A stretch of 61,977 nucleotides of DNA from Asaia bogorensis (GCA_945889625.1 CAMDCE010000027.1:1-61977), one strand, 5' to 3'. Counted from the stretch's first letter, positions 15,820 through 24,128 are shown. The notes: a model not told the origin generated them from the letters alone. Made by a program: numbers and translations.

Positions 15820-18390
15820 TCAGGAAGCGACTGTCCGTGCGGCGTGGTCGAGCGCTTGCTGCAAATCGACCGACGAATAGGGCTTGCCGATGAACTGAAT
15901 GCCGGCAGCCTGCATGTGCGACCGGCCATAGCCACTGGCAATCACCACTGGAAGATTGGGAAATTTCCGGCGCACCTCGACCGCCAGTTCTTCGCCGCTG
16001 ATGCCTGGCAATCCGAGATCCGTCAGCAGCAGGTCGAACGAGGCGCCTCGCGAGAGTAGTTCAAGCGCTTGTTCGCCGCTGCCTACTGCGGCGACGAAAC
16101 AGCCGAGGCCCTCCAGCGCGTCCGAGGTCGACATGCGCAGCACGACCTCGTCTTCGACAAGCAGGACGCGTCGCGGCGGCCGTTCGGCGCCGACTGGTAG
16201 TGACGGCGGTACCCCCGCCTCGCCCGCCAGCACCGCCTTCTGCGCATGCCGGACCGCCAGCACGGCACGGACCTCCGCCGCCAGCTCTTCATCACGGTAG
16301 GGTTTGGCGATCATCGGATAGTTGGACCGGCTCCCATCGCGGATAAGATCTCGCGCATAGCCCGAGGTCAGCAGCACCGCGATGTTCGGCCGCAAGCGCT
16401 CGGCCATCGCCGCCAGATCGATCACCGACAGCGTTCCCGGCATGACCACGTCGGCGAACAGCAGATCGAACGCCGAATCCTTTTCCAGCACCGCCGCCGC
16501 GACGTCCGGACTCTCGACAGCGACGACGCGATATCCCCAGCCATGGAGCATGTCGACAACCGCCTGCCGAACTTCGTCGTTGTCCTCGACGACCAGGATC
16601 CGTTCACTGCCGCCCAGTGCGTCCGGCGCCTGGACCACGGTCTCGGGCACCGGATCGAGGGTGCGCGGTAGATAGAGCTTCACGCTGGTACCCTGCCCGA
16701 TCGCGCTGTCGATGCGGATATGACCGCTGGACTGGCGAACGAAGCCGTAGACCATGCTGAGGCCAAGCCCGGTGCCTTTGCCGTCGCTTTTCGTCGTGAA
16801 GAACGGGTCGACCGCCTGGGCCACGACATCGGGTGGCATCCCGGTGCCGGTATCGCTGACTTCCATCAGGACATAGCGTCCAGGCGTCACGTCGGGATGA
16901 AGGGCCGCGTACCGGCGGTCAAGCGTGGCGTTGGAAACCTCGATGCGCACCGTGCCTCCCTCCGGTAGCGCGTCGCGCGCGTTGATCGCCAGGTTGAGAA
17001 TGGCATTCTCGAGTTGGCCTGGATCGATCTTGGCATTCCACGCCCCCTCCGAGATGGCGAACTCGAGGGAGATGCGCTCGCCGAGCGCCTGTCGGAGCAG
17101 GTCCGCGAGGTCGGAGACTAGGCGCGCGACGTCGGTCGGCTGCGGCGTCAGCGGCTGACGCCGGGCGAAAGCCAGCAACTGCTGCGTCAACCGCCCGCCA
17201 CGTTCGGACGCCGCCGAGGCGCTGCGCAGTCGGCCGAGCCCCGCCGGATTGTCCGCCATGTCGTTCTTCATCAGGTCAAGATTGGCCTGCACAACCTGCA
17301 ATATGTTGTTGAAGTCGTGGGCCATGCCGCCGGTAAGCTGCCCGATCGCCTCCATCTTCTGACCCTGGCGTAACGCAGCTTCGTCCCGCAGCTTCTCGCT
17401 GACATCGACACAGCGCACGACAGCGCCGCCGCCCGACATCTCCCCGCGGGAGACCTCGTATTCGCGCCCGTCATGGGAGGCACGCACCGTCAGCGATCGG
17501 TCGGCCGACTCCGCGCCGAGCTTCAGCGGCTCGAGCAGCGTCCGCGTCGCCGGCGAGCGCTCCGACAGCAGATGGTCCAGCGTCGGCACGGGCTGCCTCG
17601 CAGGATCCCAGCCGGCGAGTTCGGCGAACGACTCGTTCCACGCCGCGACGCCACCCCGCGCATCGAGCACGAAGATTGGATCGCGCAGGGTTTCGAGCGT
17701 CGCCTGGAGCAGCTGCGAGCGCGCCGAGAGCCGCAACTGGATTTCCTCCAGACGCTCAGCGCCGCGCACAATGATGTACATTCCGGCGATGAGGCAAAGG
17801 AAGGCGCCGCCGAGCACTAGAAGCCCGGCGACGTCGGCCTGTTCCTGCTCCGACCGCAGCATGGCGAGACGGCGCGTCAACAGCAGCCTTTCGCCTTCGA
17901 TGAATGAATCGGCAGCTTGGCGAATTTGGTCCGTGGTCGCCCGGCCGGCGCCGGCTGCGCCCAACACCGTCGCGGCGCCGCGTCCATGGAGCTGAAATGC
18001 CTTGATGGCGGCGGTGGCGGCCTCGAGCTTGTCACCGGCGGCGGCACGGAATTCGGCGATTTGCCGCGTTGCATCGGGGTCGCCGACGGCGGAAGCCTCG
18101 AGTTGCCGCAAGACGGTGTCGATGCGCAAACGCGCGCGCTCATAGGGCTCCAGATCGGCGATGTCTCCCGTCATCAGATAGGCACGTTGGCCGATTTCGA
18201 CGTCCTGCAGCACAATCAGCGCTTGGCGCATCAGCGCTATGGTTTCGTAGTTGCCGACGACAAGGCGCTGCTGCTTGGCTGCGGAATTCGAGTGCGAGAT
18301 GGTCAGCAGCGCACCTGCCGCGACCATGACGGCGAGCGTCAGGCCAACCACCAGGCGGGTCGAGCGTACGGTCCACCGCACACTAGCCAT
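15820..18390 (-). CDS. Hybrid sensor histidine kinase with two receiver domains (CHASE3-PAS-HisKA-HATPase-REC-REC)
   Basis: 856 residues. A transmembrane segment (14-32), a CHASE3-like periplasmic helical domain (about 40-185), a second membrane segment (187-207), a PAS-like domain (about 230-330), HisKA with His358 in GGMAHDFNN, HATPase_c with DTGTGMPP (513-520) and GKGTGLGLSMVYGF, then two receivers with Asp647 (FADVVMPG) and Asp791 (LTDLGLPG). It overlaps the 3' end of the upstream kinase gene by eight bases. ATG 18390 was preferred to 18399 for ribosome-site spacing. Together with the HWE kinase and PhyR it probably tunes the general stress response; whether it phosphorylates PhyR is not shown. 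Confidence 0.9.
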   Translation of the reverse strand: MASVRWTVRSTRLVVGLTLAVMVAAGALLTISHSNSAAKQQRLVVGNYETIALMRQALIVLQDVEIGQRAYLMTGDIADLEPYERARLRIDTVLRQLEASAVGDPDATRQIAEFRAAAGDKLEAATAAIKAFQLHGRGAATVLGAAGAGRATTDQIRQAADSFIEGERLLLTRRLAMLRSEQEQADVAGLLVLGGAFLCLIAGMYIIVRGAERLEEIQLRLSARSQLLQATLETLRDPIFVLDARGGVAAWNESFAELAGWDPARQPVPTLDHLLSERSPATRTLLEPLKLGAESADRSLTVRASHDGREYEVSRGEMSGGGAVVRCVDVSEKLRDEAALRQGQKMEAIGQLTGGMAHDFNNILQVVQANLDLMKNDMADNPAGLGRLRSASAASERGGRLTQQLLAFARRQPLTPQPTDVARLVSDLADLLRQALGERISLEFAISEGAWNAKIDPGQLENAILNLAINARDALPEGGTVRIEVSNATLDRRYAALHPDVTPGRYVLMEVSDTGTGMPPDVVAQAVDPFFTTKSDGKGTGLGLSMVYGFVRQSSGHIRIDSAIGQGTSVKLYLPRTLDPVPETVVQAPDALGGSERILVVEDNDEVRQAVVDMLHGWGYRVVAVESPDVAAAVLEKDSAFDLLFADVVMPGTLSVIDLAAMAERLRPNIAVLLTSGYARDLIRDGSRSNYPMIAKPYRDEELAAEVRAVLAVRHAQKAVLAGEAGVPPSLPVGAERPPRRVLLVEDEVVLRMSTSDALEGLGCFVAAVGSGEQALELLSRGASFDLLLTDLGLPGISGEELAVEVRRKFPNLPVVIASGYGRSHMQAAGIQFIGKPYSSVDLQQALDHAARTVAS

Positions 18391-20110
18391 CAGCCTCATC
18401 CTCTCTGGGCAGCGGGAAGGCCACGACGACGCGCACGCCACCGCCCTCGCGGGGCGACATCATCGCTTCTCCGCCCAATTGCATGGCCAGGCCACGCACG
18501 AGTGTCCAGCCAAACCCGCCGCGACCATTGGGGCCCTTTGACTCGGGCCGATCGTCGATGCCGTTGTCCTCGATGATCAATTCGACGATCTGATCGTCCA
18601 TTTCATTGGTCTCTATGCGGATCTCGGGCACCGCTACAGCGCTAAAATCGTGGCTGAGGGCGCTGCTGACGGCCTCGGTCACGATCAATCCGACGGGAAT
18701 TGCGGTGTCCGGACCCACGGCCATGATCGGTGCGCGGATGTGGTAGCGCGGAGGTGCGCGCTTGGCGCCAGGATCGGAGACCGCAATCTGGCGCACCAGG
18801 TCGCTGATGAACTGCTGGAAATCGACAAGCGACCAGCTCGATCGTTCGTAGAGATGTCGATGCAGGATGGACAGCGTCAGCACCCGATTTTGAGCGTCGC
18901 CGAAGAAGCGACGTATGCGCGGCGAGCGAATTTCGCCGGCCTGCAAGTTGAGCAAGCTCGAGATCATCTGCAGATTGTTCTTTACCCGATGATGGATCTC
19001 GCGAAGCAGGTGATCTCGTTGTTCCAGTCCGGCCGTGAGCGCACTCTCTCGGCTGGCGATTGCCTCGGCTAACTCGCGGAAGCTTTCGGCAACCGCCGTC
19101 AGTTCTGGTGTCGACACCCGAATGGGGCCGAGCTCGCTCTCCTCCCCGCGGGCGACCTTGCTGGCGAATTCCCGGATGCTGAGCAACGGACGGACGCACC
19201 AGCGATCGGCGCCGAGCCAAAGGGCCACGAGCGCCACGAGCAGCAGCAGCACGATCAGCGTGAACTCGCCCCAGTTGGTCAGCACCGAGGCGAAGCCTTC
19301 GGTGACCCGCACCGCGGCGACGGCGAAGATGGCGTTGCTCGAAAGCGGCAAGACGTGGAATTCGTAGAGTGAGCCGTTCTGCCCATAATCGGTGAACATG
19401 ACCTGCTGAACGGCGATCGCGACGGCTACACGCGTGGCTGCCGGAAGGGCAGACGCAAGCTCGGCGTTGCCGCCGACCGGCGCGCCGTCGCGATCGACCA
19501 GCACCACGGCGACCTGCTCGGCGGTCTTCGAAGGCGTCACAAGCTCGGCGAACGTCTTGAGCGAGATACCCAATGCACACATGCCGCGAAAGCGGCCATC
19601 CGACATGATAGGGACCGCCATCGGAATGATGGTGCGAGGCGTCACACGACTGGCGATGTAGGAACCAATGGTGAATTCCCTGGTGTCACGCACTTGTCGG
19701 AAGATCTCGCGGTCGGCGAGGTTGAGGCCGACCGCACTCGGAATACTGGCGCAGCGCGCGACGCCCGTCTCGTCGGTGACGAGGCTGGCCGAGTATTCAG
19801 CCGGAAACTTCTGCAGCAGCCGGACCAGATATGTCTGGCAACGGTCGATGTCGCCGGGTGTCGCCGCCGGATCGGCGCTTTTCTGGACCGCCTCTTCGCT
19901 GCAGGCGGCGATCAGCAGTCGCCGCGATCCTTCCATCAACGCGCGATGGCGCGATACCGCGAGTTCGGCCGCCGAGGCGATGACAGCGGCACGCCAGCTC
20001 TTCGTCCTCAGGGTGTCGTCATAGGCGCGCCAACCTGAAAGCGCCAATACCGGCAGCAGGGCAACGGCCACTGCCGCGACCAGCTTCGTGCGCAGCGACC
20101 AGCGGGCCAT
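18383..20110 (-). CDS. Sensor histidine kinase, HisKA_2/HWE type with periplasmic Cache domain (likely PhyK)
   Basis: 575 residues: membrane segment 9-26, a dCache-like periplasmic domain (about 30-275, with YSASLVTDETGVARCAS), a second membrane segment 282-300, a HAMP-like linker, and HisKA_2 with the phospho-acceptor His374 in REIHHRVKNNLQ. The ATPase part ends with NGRGGFGWTLVRGLAMQLGG. Kinases of this type are the usual partners of PhyR, and phyR ends only 18 bases before this start, so one operon phyR-kinase-hybrid kinase is implied. The signal sensed is unknown. Confidence 0.9.
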   Translation of the reverse strand: MARWSLRTKLVAAVAVALLPVLALSGWRAYDDTLRTKSWRAAVIASAAELAVSRHRALMEGSRRLLIAACSEEAVQKSADPAATPGDIDRCQTYLVRLLQKFPAEYSASLVTDETGVARCASIPSAVGLNLADREIFRQVRDTREFTIGSYIASRVTPRTIIPMAVPIMSDGRFRGMCALGISLKTFAELVTPSKTAEQVAVVLVDRDGAPVGGNAELASALPAATRVAVAIAVQQVMFTDYGQNGSLYEFHVLPLSSNAIFAVAAVRVTEGFASVLTNWGEFTLIVLLLLVALVALWLGADRWCVRPLLSIREFASKVARGEESELGPIRVSTPELTAVAESFRELAEAIASRESALTAGLEQRDHLLREIHHRVKNNLQMISSLLNLQAGEIRSPRIRRFFGDAQNRVLTLSILHRHLYERSSWSLVDFQQFISDLVRQIAVSDPGAKRAPPRYHIRAPIMAVGPDTAIPVGLIVTEAVSSALSHDFSAVAVPEIRIETNEMDDQIVELIIEDNGIDDRPESKGPNGRGGFGWTLVRGLAMQLGGEAMMSPREGGGVRVVVAFPLPREDEADG

Positions 20111-20128
20111 GATCGGGCCGCTCCGTGG

Positions 20129-20926
20129 TCAGATGGAGACGGTATCGAGCGCTTGGGCAATCGCAGCGCGGAGCAAGTCCGGATCGAATGGCTTCGAGAT
20201 GACGAAAGTGGGCTCGACCTGGGTGCCGGTCAGCAGACGCTCGGGATAGCCGGTGACGAAAATCACCGGCACGGTCATCGCCCGCATGATCTCCCGCACG
20301 GCGGCAATGCCGCTGTCGGAGCCGCGGAGCTGAATGTCGGCCAGGACCAGATGCGGCGAGTGCTTTTTGGCCAGTTCGACCGCCGCCTTCTCGGTCGCGG
20401 CAATGCCCACCACCTCGTGACCGGCGTTGCGCACGATGTCCGCAACGTCGAGCGCTATGACGGCTTCGTCCTCGATGACGAGCACTCGGACCGACGCCAC
20501 GCGCTGTAATTCGCGGCGTGCGTCCTGCAAGCTGCGATCGGCACTTTCGATGTCGATACCGAGAATGTAGGCAGCGTCGCCCACAGTGAAGCCCTCGAGC
20601 ACCGTGAGCAGCAGCATCTGTCGCTGCAGCAGCGCCATCTCGGAGAGCGATTCCTTCAGCCGAGCGCTGACGCCGTCAGCTTCGTTGCGGTCTTCAAGGC
20701 CATCAAACGGTTGCCGCAGGCGGTGAAAAAGCGCGAACACACCGAGCTTTGTATCCTCCGACTGGGCAATCAGATCCGGCTGCTGAAGGGCGACCTCGGC
20801 ACAAAGCCGCACCCATCCGTCACCGCGCTGCTGAGAGCCGGTGACTGCCCGCGCGTATCGGCGCAAAAAAGGCAGGGTCCTGGTGATCGTCGCGGACAAA
20901 CTTTTCGTTGCCGGCCGGTCTGACAC
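20129..20926 (-). CDS. phyR: PhyR, general-stress anti-anti-sigma response regulator
   Basis: 265 residues with a degenerate ECF-sigma-like N-terminal half (LPFLRRYARAVTGSQQRGD at about 19-36; a region-4-like part near 92-140) and a C-terminal receiver domain (VRVLVIEDEAVIALD, phospho-acceptor Asp197 in LVLADIQL, switch Lys in VISKPFD). This sigma-mimic plus receiver layout is specific to PhyR. On phosphorylation PhyR captures NepR and releases EcfG sigma factors. First gene of the phyR-kinase-hybrid kinase operon. I found no clear EcfG site in its own upstream region. Confidence 0.95.
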   Translation of the reverse strand: MSDRPATKSLSATITRTLPFLRRYARAVTGSQQRGDGWVRLCAEVALQQPDLIAQSEDTKLGVFALFHRLRQPFDGLEDRNEADGVSARLKESLSEMALLQRQMLLLTVLEGFTVGDAAYILGIDIESADRSLQDARRELQRVASVRVLVIEDEAVIALDVADIVRNAGHEVVGIAATEKAAVELAKKHSPHLVLADIQLRGSDSGIAAVREIMRAMTVPVIFVTGYPERLLTGTQVEPTFVISKPFDPDLLRAAIAQALDTVSI

Positions 20927-21021
20927 TACATCCCCCTAGTCCGGTCAAGATGACCGCATCAATGAGCAATCTCGTACCGCTGTCTGCAAGACTACGCGTC
21001 GCTACCCGCGTTCCGCAACGA

Positions 21022-21049
21022 CGAACGGGCCCACGATTGAGCCCGTTCG
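21022..21049 (-). terminator. Hairpin after the glycine-zipper lipoprotein gene
   Basis: CGAACGGGC (21022-21030) pairs with GCCCGTTCG (21041-21049), a perfect 9-bp stem located 43 bases past the lipoprotein stop on the minus strand. No clear T-run follows, so its use as a terminator is uncertain. Confidence 0.5.
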
Positions 21050-21091
21050 CCTTCCTTGAATCTTTTCTCGTCGGCGATCGAGATGGCTTCC

Positions 21092-21340
21092 TCAATCGCG
21101 ATAGTAATAGCGGGGGCGCTCCGGCTCCGGCGTCGTCGCCGCGCCAATCACGGCACCCGCCGCGCCGCCTACGACTGCGCCGGCGACCGGATTACCGACC
21201 GTCGAACCGACAACCGCACCAGAACCTGCGCCGATCGCGGCGCCGGTCAGCGCCCGGTCCGTCGGATTGTTGCCGCACGCGGCGGTAAGAAGCCCTAGAG
21301 CCGCCAATGCCGCGATGGGTGTATAGCTCATGTATGACAT
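21092..21340 (-). CDS. Glycine-zipper lipoprotein (YMGG-like)
   Basis: 82 residues: signal peptide with lipobox (LGLLTAACG), then alternating Gly/Ala segments (ALTGAAIGAGSGAVVGSTVG, GAVVGGAAGAVIGAA) typical of glycine-zipper envelope proteins, and an Arg/Tyr tail. ATG 21340 has GGAGG six bases upstream; a second in-frame ATG (21331) is also possible. A GGAAC-N16-CGTT promoter lies 24 bases upstream. Confidence 0.85.
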   Translation of the reverse strand: MSYMSYTPIAALAALGLLTAACGNNPTDRALTGAAIGAGSGAVVGSTVGNPVAGAVVGGAAGAVIGAATTPEPERPRYYYRD

Positions 21341-21364
21341 GATTGGCCTCCGATCCGCCGAACT

Positions 21365-21389
21365 AACGCGGAATGAGGGAATTGGTTCC
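21365..21389 (-). promoter_or_regulatory. EcfG-type promoter for the glycine-zipper lipoprotein: GGAAC-N16-CGTT
   Basis: Minus-strand GGAAC at 21389-21385 and CGTT at 21368-21365 with 16 bases between; the -10 is extended to GCGTTAG, as at several other sites in the island. Confidence 0.82.
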
Positions 21390-21488
21390 CCGAGAAAACG
21401 GTTCCACTTCTCTCAGGAGCCGCGACGGGCACCGGAAGCGCGAAGCAACCAGTTACCCGTCGCGGTGGGTGGCGGAGCGGGGGGAGAA

Positions 21489-21686
21489 CTAAAGTCCGCC
21501 GACCCAAGTCTTGACCTGCTTCTCGGCCTCATCCTTGGCCACGCCGTAGCGCTCCTGGATGCGGCCGATCAGCTGGTCCTGTTTGCCGTTGATGATCTTC
21601 ACGTCGTCTTCGGTGAGCTTGCCCCAGTTCTCCTTGACCTTGCCGGTGAACTGCTTCCAGTTGCCTTCAACGCGATCCCAATTCAT
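21489..21686 (-). CDS. CsbD-family stress protein (cytoplasmic)
   Basis: 65 residues, the usual CsbD size: MNWDRVEGNWKQFTGKVKEN, LTEDDVKIINGKQDQLIGRI, RYGVAKDEAEKQV. Hydrophilic, no signal peptide. CsbD products are strongly induced by general stress; the molecular role is unclear. It is divergent from the first EcfG-type sigma gene and carries a GCAAC-N16-CGTT promoter. Confidence 0.92.
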   Translation of the reverse strand: MNWDRVEGNWKQFTGKVKENWGKLTEDDVKIINGKQDQLIGRIQERYGVAKDEAEKQVKTWVGGL

Positions 21687-21734
21687 GACACTGCCCTTCG
21701 ATTGGATGCGGCGGAGATTGCCGTCAGTCTGGCT

Positions 21735-21759
21735 AACGCGCACATGGTGAAGTGGTTGC
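21735..21759 (-). promoter_or_regulatory. EcfG-type promoter variant for cytoplasmic CsbD: GCAAC-N16-CGTT
   Basis: Minus-strand GCAAC at 21759-21755 and CGTT at 21738-21735 with 16 bases between, 48 bases before the CsbD ATG; the -10 is GCGTTAG. Confidence 0.68.
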
Positions 21760-21852
21760 TCCGACGATTCCCCCTTTGCGTCGCCAGAACGATCTCCCAC
21801 ATAGTGGCCCAGCGTTTGTAAGGACGTCGAATTCGCCGGAGCAGTCGCGCCG

Positions 21853-22317
21853 ATGATGAAGAACGATATTGTGAAGCTGCTGCCGGACTTGCGGGCCTTT
21901 GCGCGCTTCATGTGCCGCGATCGCGAAACCGCGGACGATCTCGTGCAGAACACGATTCTCACGGCACTCGACAAGCAGAGCCAGTTTGCACCGGGCACGA
22001 ACCTCAAGGGCTGGCTGTTCACCATCATGCGCAACAGCTTCTATTCCGATCTGCGCTCCCAGCGCCGCCGGCCGACTCCCGTAGATGCGTCCATCGCGTC
22101 GCTTACGGCTGTCGATAATCCAGAGGCGACACTCGAACTGAAGGAACTGTCGTCTGCGTTGTGGCGCCTGACCCCACAAGCCCGCGAGGCGCTGATTCTC
22201 GTCGGCGCCGGCGGATTTTCCTACGAGGAAGCGGCAAGCCTTTGCGCCTGCTCGGTCGGTACGCTGAAGGCCAGAGTTTCCCGAGCGCGCAAGCAACTTG
22301 CGGAACTATTGCGATAG
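21853..22317 (+). CDS. ecfG: EcfG-family general-stress sigma factor (first copy)
   Basis: 154 residues. Region 2: LPDLRAFARFMCRDRETADD and LVQNTILTAL, then FAPGTNLKGWLFTIMRNSFY; region 4: LTPQAREALILVGAGGFSYE then CSVGTLKARVSRARKQLAELL. This is the EcfG pattern, including the VGAGGFSYEEAA block. It should be held by NepR until PhyR is phosphorylated and would direct RNA polymerase to GGAAC...CGTT promoters. No matching promoter was found in front of the gene itself. The gene is divergent from cytoplasmic CsbD and followed by a second EcfG-like gene. Confidence 0.9.
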   Translation: MMKNDIVKLLPDLRAFARFMCRDRETADDLVQNTILTALDKQSQFAPGTNLKGWLFTIMRNSFYSDLRSQRRRPTPVDASIASLTAVDNPEATLELKELSSALWRLTPQAREALILVGAGGFSYEEAASLCACSVGTLKARVSRARKQLAELLR

Positions 22318-22443
22318 CGGGCGGTGTCGGTCCGCAAAAGCCGTTTTATTTCAATCTCCTAGAACGAAACCCGGCGCGAACGGTAACCTTTCCCGGCCGA
22401 CCGGCATTACTCCCGCATAGAACGCCTGTCTGGAGGGAGTCCT

Positions 22444-23049
22444 ATGACCACCGAAACCGCGATGAAGACCAGCGCCAACGTCGACGATTTCCACGAGCAA
22501 CTCAAAGCGATCCTGCCGCGTCTGCGCGTCTATGCGCTGTCGTTGACGCGCAACCGCGACGACGCCGAGGATCTCGTGCATGACACCGTGATCAAGGCGC
22601 TCACCGGCCGCCGCAGCTTCGAGCCCGGCACCAACCTGTCGGCCTGGGTGTTTCGCATCCAGCGCAACGAATTCATCTCTGGTCTGCGGCGGGCGCGTCC
22701 GTCGGTGCCGGTCGATTCGGCGATCGCCGAGTCGCTGTCGCACCAGCCACAGCAGGAGAGCCGTCTGGTCATGCGTGAGTTCATGTCGGCCTTCGGCAAG
22801 CTCGCGTCGACGCAGCGCGAAGCACTGCTGCTGGCCGTCCTGGAAGGCCAGCCCTACGAGGTCATTGCCGGGCACACCGGCGTTTCGGTGGGCACCGTGA
22901 AGAGTCGCATCTCACGTGCCCGCAGCACGCTGGAGCGCCTGATGCTTGAAGGCGACGTACAGCAGCGCCCGGCAACCCGCGTGGAGCAGACTGCTGCCCG
23001 CGGCACCTCGTCTTCGGCCGAAACGGCGCCGGATGCCGACTGGCGCTGA
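22444..23049 (+). CDS. EcfG-like ECF sigma factor (second copy, extended C terminus)
   Basis: 201 residues. Region 2: ILPRLRVYALSLTRNRDDAE, DLVHDTVIKAL, FEPGTNLSAWVFRIQRNEF; region 4: LASTQREALLLAVLEGQPYE and TGVSVGTVKSRISRARSTLE. It adds an N-terminal 19 residues and about 35 Ser/Ala/Thr-rich C-terminal residues relative to the first copy. GGAGG stands upstream of its ATG. It lies 126 bp after the first sigma gene and 119 bp before nepR. Two sigma factors with one NepR could have different promoter or anti-sigma preference. Confidence 0.87.
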   Translation: MTTETAMKTSANVDDFHEQLKAILPRLRVYALSLTRNRDDAEDLVHDTVIKALTGRRSFEPGTNLSAWVFRIQRNEFISGLRRARPSVPVDSAIAESLSHQPQQESRLVMREFMSAFGKLASTQREALLLAVLEGQPYEVIAGHTGVSVGTVKSRISRARSTLERLMLEGDVQQRPATRVEQTAARGTSSSAETAPDADWR

Positions 23050-23168
23050 ATTTCCTCGCAAACGCGCGATGGACGAGTGAAATCAACATGGGCATTGTGC
23101 TTACGGGGAGAGTTCTATGCCTCGGACGGAGGCCCGTGGAGTGGAGTTCATTTCGCGGGGCGCATTTT

Positions 23169-23384
23169 ATGGCGAATGACGACAAGCCTCGGAAAGGTCG
23201 GGCGGGCGATCCCGCCCGCGACAGGATGAAACCGCTGAACGAGCGCCCATTCGATATGTGGCTGCAGAAGCAGCTTCACGCGATGTACGACGAAATCGCC
23301 AGCGAACCCTTGCCGGATGACCTGCTCAATCTCATCGAGCACGACGCCAACAAGGGCAAGCCGTCGGATCCCGGCAAGAAATAG
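23169..23384 (+). CDS. nepR: NepR anti-sigma factor
   Basis: 71 residues. The conserved NepR core is plain: FDMWLQKQLHAMYDEIASEP followed by LPDDLLNLI, flanked by charged, disordered ends. NepR binds EcfG and blocks it until phosphorylated PhyR displaces it. ATG 23169 was chosen as it begins directly before the charged leader; the frame is open to 23088. It lies after the two sigma genes on the same strand. Confidence 0.92.
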   Translation: MANDDKPRKGRAGDPARDRMKPLNERPFDMWLQKQLHAMYDEIASEPLPDDLLNLIEHDANKGKPSDPGKK

Positions 23385-23387
23385 CCC

Positions 23388-23412
23388 GGAACTCCCGAAC
23401 CGACCGGCCGTT
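23388..23412 (+). promoter_or_regulatory. EcfG-type promoter after nepR: GGAAC-N16-CGTT
   Basis: GGAAC at 23388-23392 and CGTT at 23409-23412, 16 bases apart, starting four bases after the nepR stop and ending 31 bases before the next ATG. The small gene at 23444 is therefore likely a separate EcfG target, not just part of the nepR message. Confidence 0.82.
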
Positions 23413-23443
23413 GTCTAGGTTCATGGACAACGGAGGCAGGCCG

Positions 23444-23716
23444 ATGAAAACCGAAGACAAGACCAAGGCGATGACCAATCCCAGCTCAGTCTTCAAGTGC
23501 CCGAGCGAGGTGGTTTGGTCCGACGACCTCAGCCGCAGCGAGAAGAGCGCCATTCTCAAGCAATGGGAACTCGACGCGCGCCAGATGCAGGTCGCGAGCG
23601 AAGAAGGCATGAGCCGTGGCGAGCACAGTCTGTTCGCCGAAGTGAAGTCGGCGCAGAGCAAACTCGACGTGGCACCCCTGCCTGAAAAAGGCGCACCCTC
23701 GAAGGCCGGGCCGTGA
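23444..23716 (+). CDS. 90-residue conserved alphaproteobacterial protein next to nepR
   Basis: Hydrophilic and helical. NPSSVFKCPSEVVWSDDLSR, then KSAILKQWELDARQMQVAS and EEGMSRGEHS, is a pattern I recognise from short conserved alphaproteobacterial proteins of unknown function. ATG 23444 has GGAGG eight bases upstream; the frame is open from 23411. Its own EcfG promoter places it in the stress regulon. Confidence 0.78.
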   Translation: MKTEDKTKAMTNPSSVFKCPSEVVWSDDLSRSEKSAILKQWELDARQMQVASEEGMSRGEHSLFAEVKSAQSKLDVAPLPEKGAPSKAGP

Positions 23717-23747
23717 AAAATGGCGGCAGCCTCGCGGCGGCCGCCAT
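23716..23747 (-). terminator. Intrinsic terminator after lipoprotein paralogue 3
   Basis: ATGGCGGC (23720-23727) pairs with GCCGCCAT (23740-23747); on the minus strand the stem is followed by TTTTTCAC. It lies 21 bases past the lipoprotein stop and may also slow transcription arriving from the left. Confidence 0.72.
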
Positions 23748-23768
23748 TCACTCGTTCGCCAGCGCCGG

Positions 23769-24086
23769 TCAGCCCGGCCGACGCGCAGCGAACTCGTCCT
23801 GGACGCACCGATCGAAATTCGCCGAACCGCGCGGCACACCGTAGGCGGAGCATGCGGCCTGCGAGTAGGCGATGACGCGCGCCTCGCTGTAGTAGCCCAC
23901 GACGACACGCCCACCCCGCCGCTGCTCGGCCAGGAGTTGCTGGCACCGAACATAGTCGGCCGACGACGCGGTGAAACCGTATCTCGTGCAGGCGTCTTCG
24001 GAGGCAACGACCACCGTGCGGTGTTCAACTCCACAGGCGCTCGCAGAGAGCGCAATCAAGCCAAGGGCCAGGGCCTGCTTCATCAT
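23769..24086 (-). CDS. Four-cysteine repeat lipoprotein, paralogue 3
   Basis: 105 residues: signal peptide MMKQALALGLIALSASAC with lipobox, then EHRTVVVASED and two C-x2-YG-x7-[YF]-x2-C units (ACTRYGFTASSADYVRC and ACSAYGVPRGSANFDRC). The linker has YYSEARVIAYSQ. It is the most diverged of the three. AAGGAG lies seven bases before ATG 24086, and a GGAAC-N16-CGTT promoter (24129-24153) upstream. Confidence 0.8.
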   Translation of the reverse strand: MMKQALALGLIALSASACGVEHRTVVVASEDACTRYGFTASSADYVRCQQLLAEQRRGGRVVVGYYSEARVIAYSQAACSAYGVPRGSANFDRCVQDEFAARRPG

Positions 24087-24128
24087 CTTCGATCTCCTTC
24101 GGCGGGGCAAAAGCCGCTTGCCCGACGT

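Noticed and set aside
20997..21060. CGAAC-N17-CGTT upstream of phyR, a near match to the EcfG promoter
   Set aside because: The two boxes are the arms of the hairpin at 21022-21049, so the match follows from the palindrome, and the -35 has the wrong first base.
22318..22443. Possible EcfG promoter before the second sigma gene
   Set aside because: AGAAC and GTAAC strings are present but none has CGTT at 16-17 bases.
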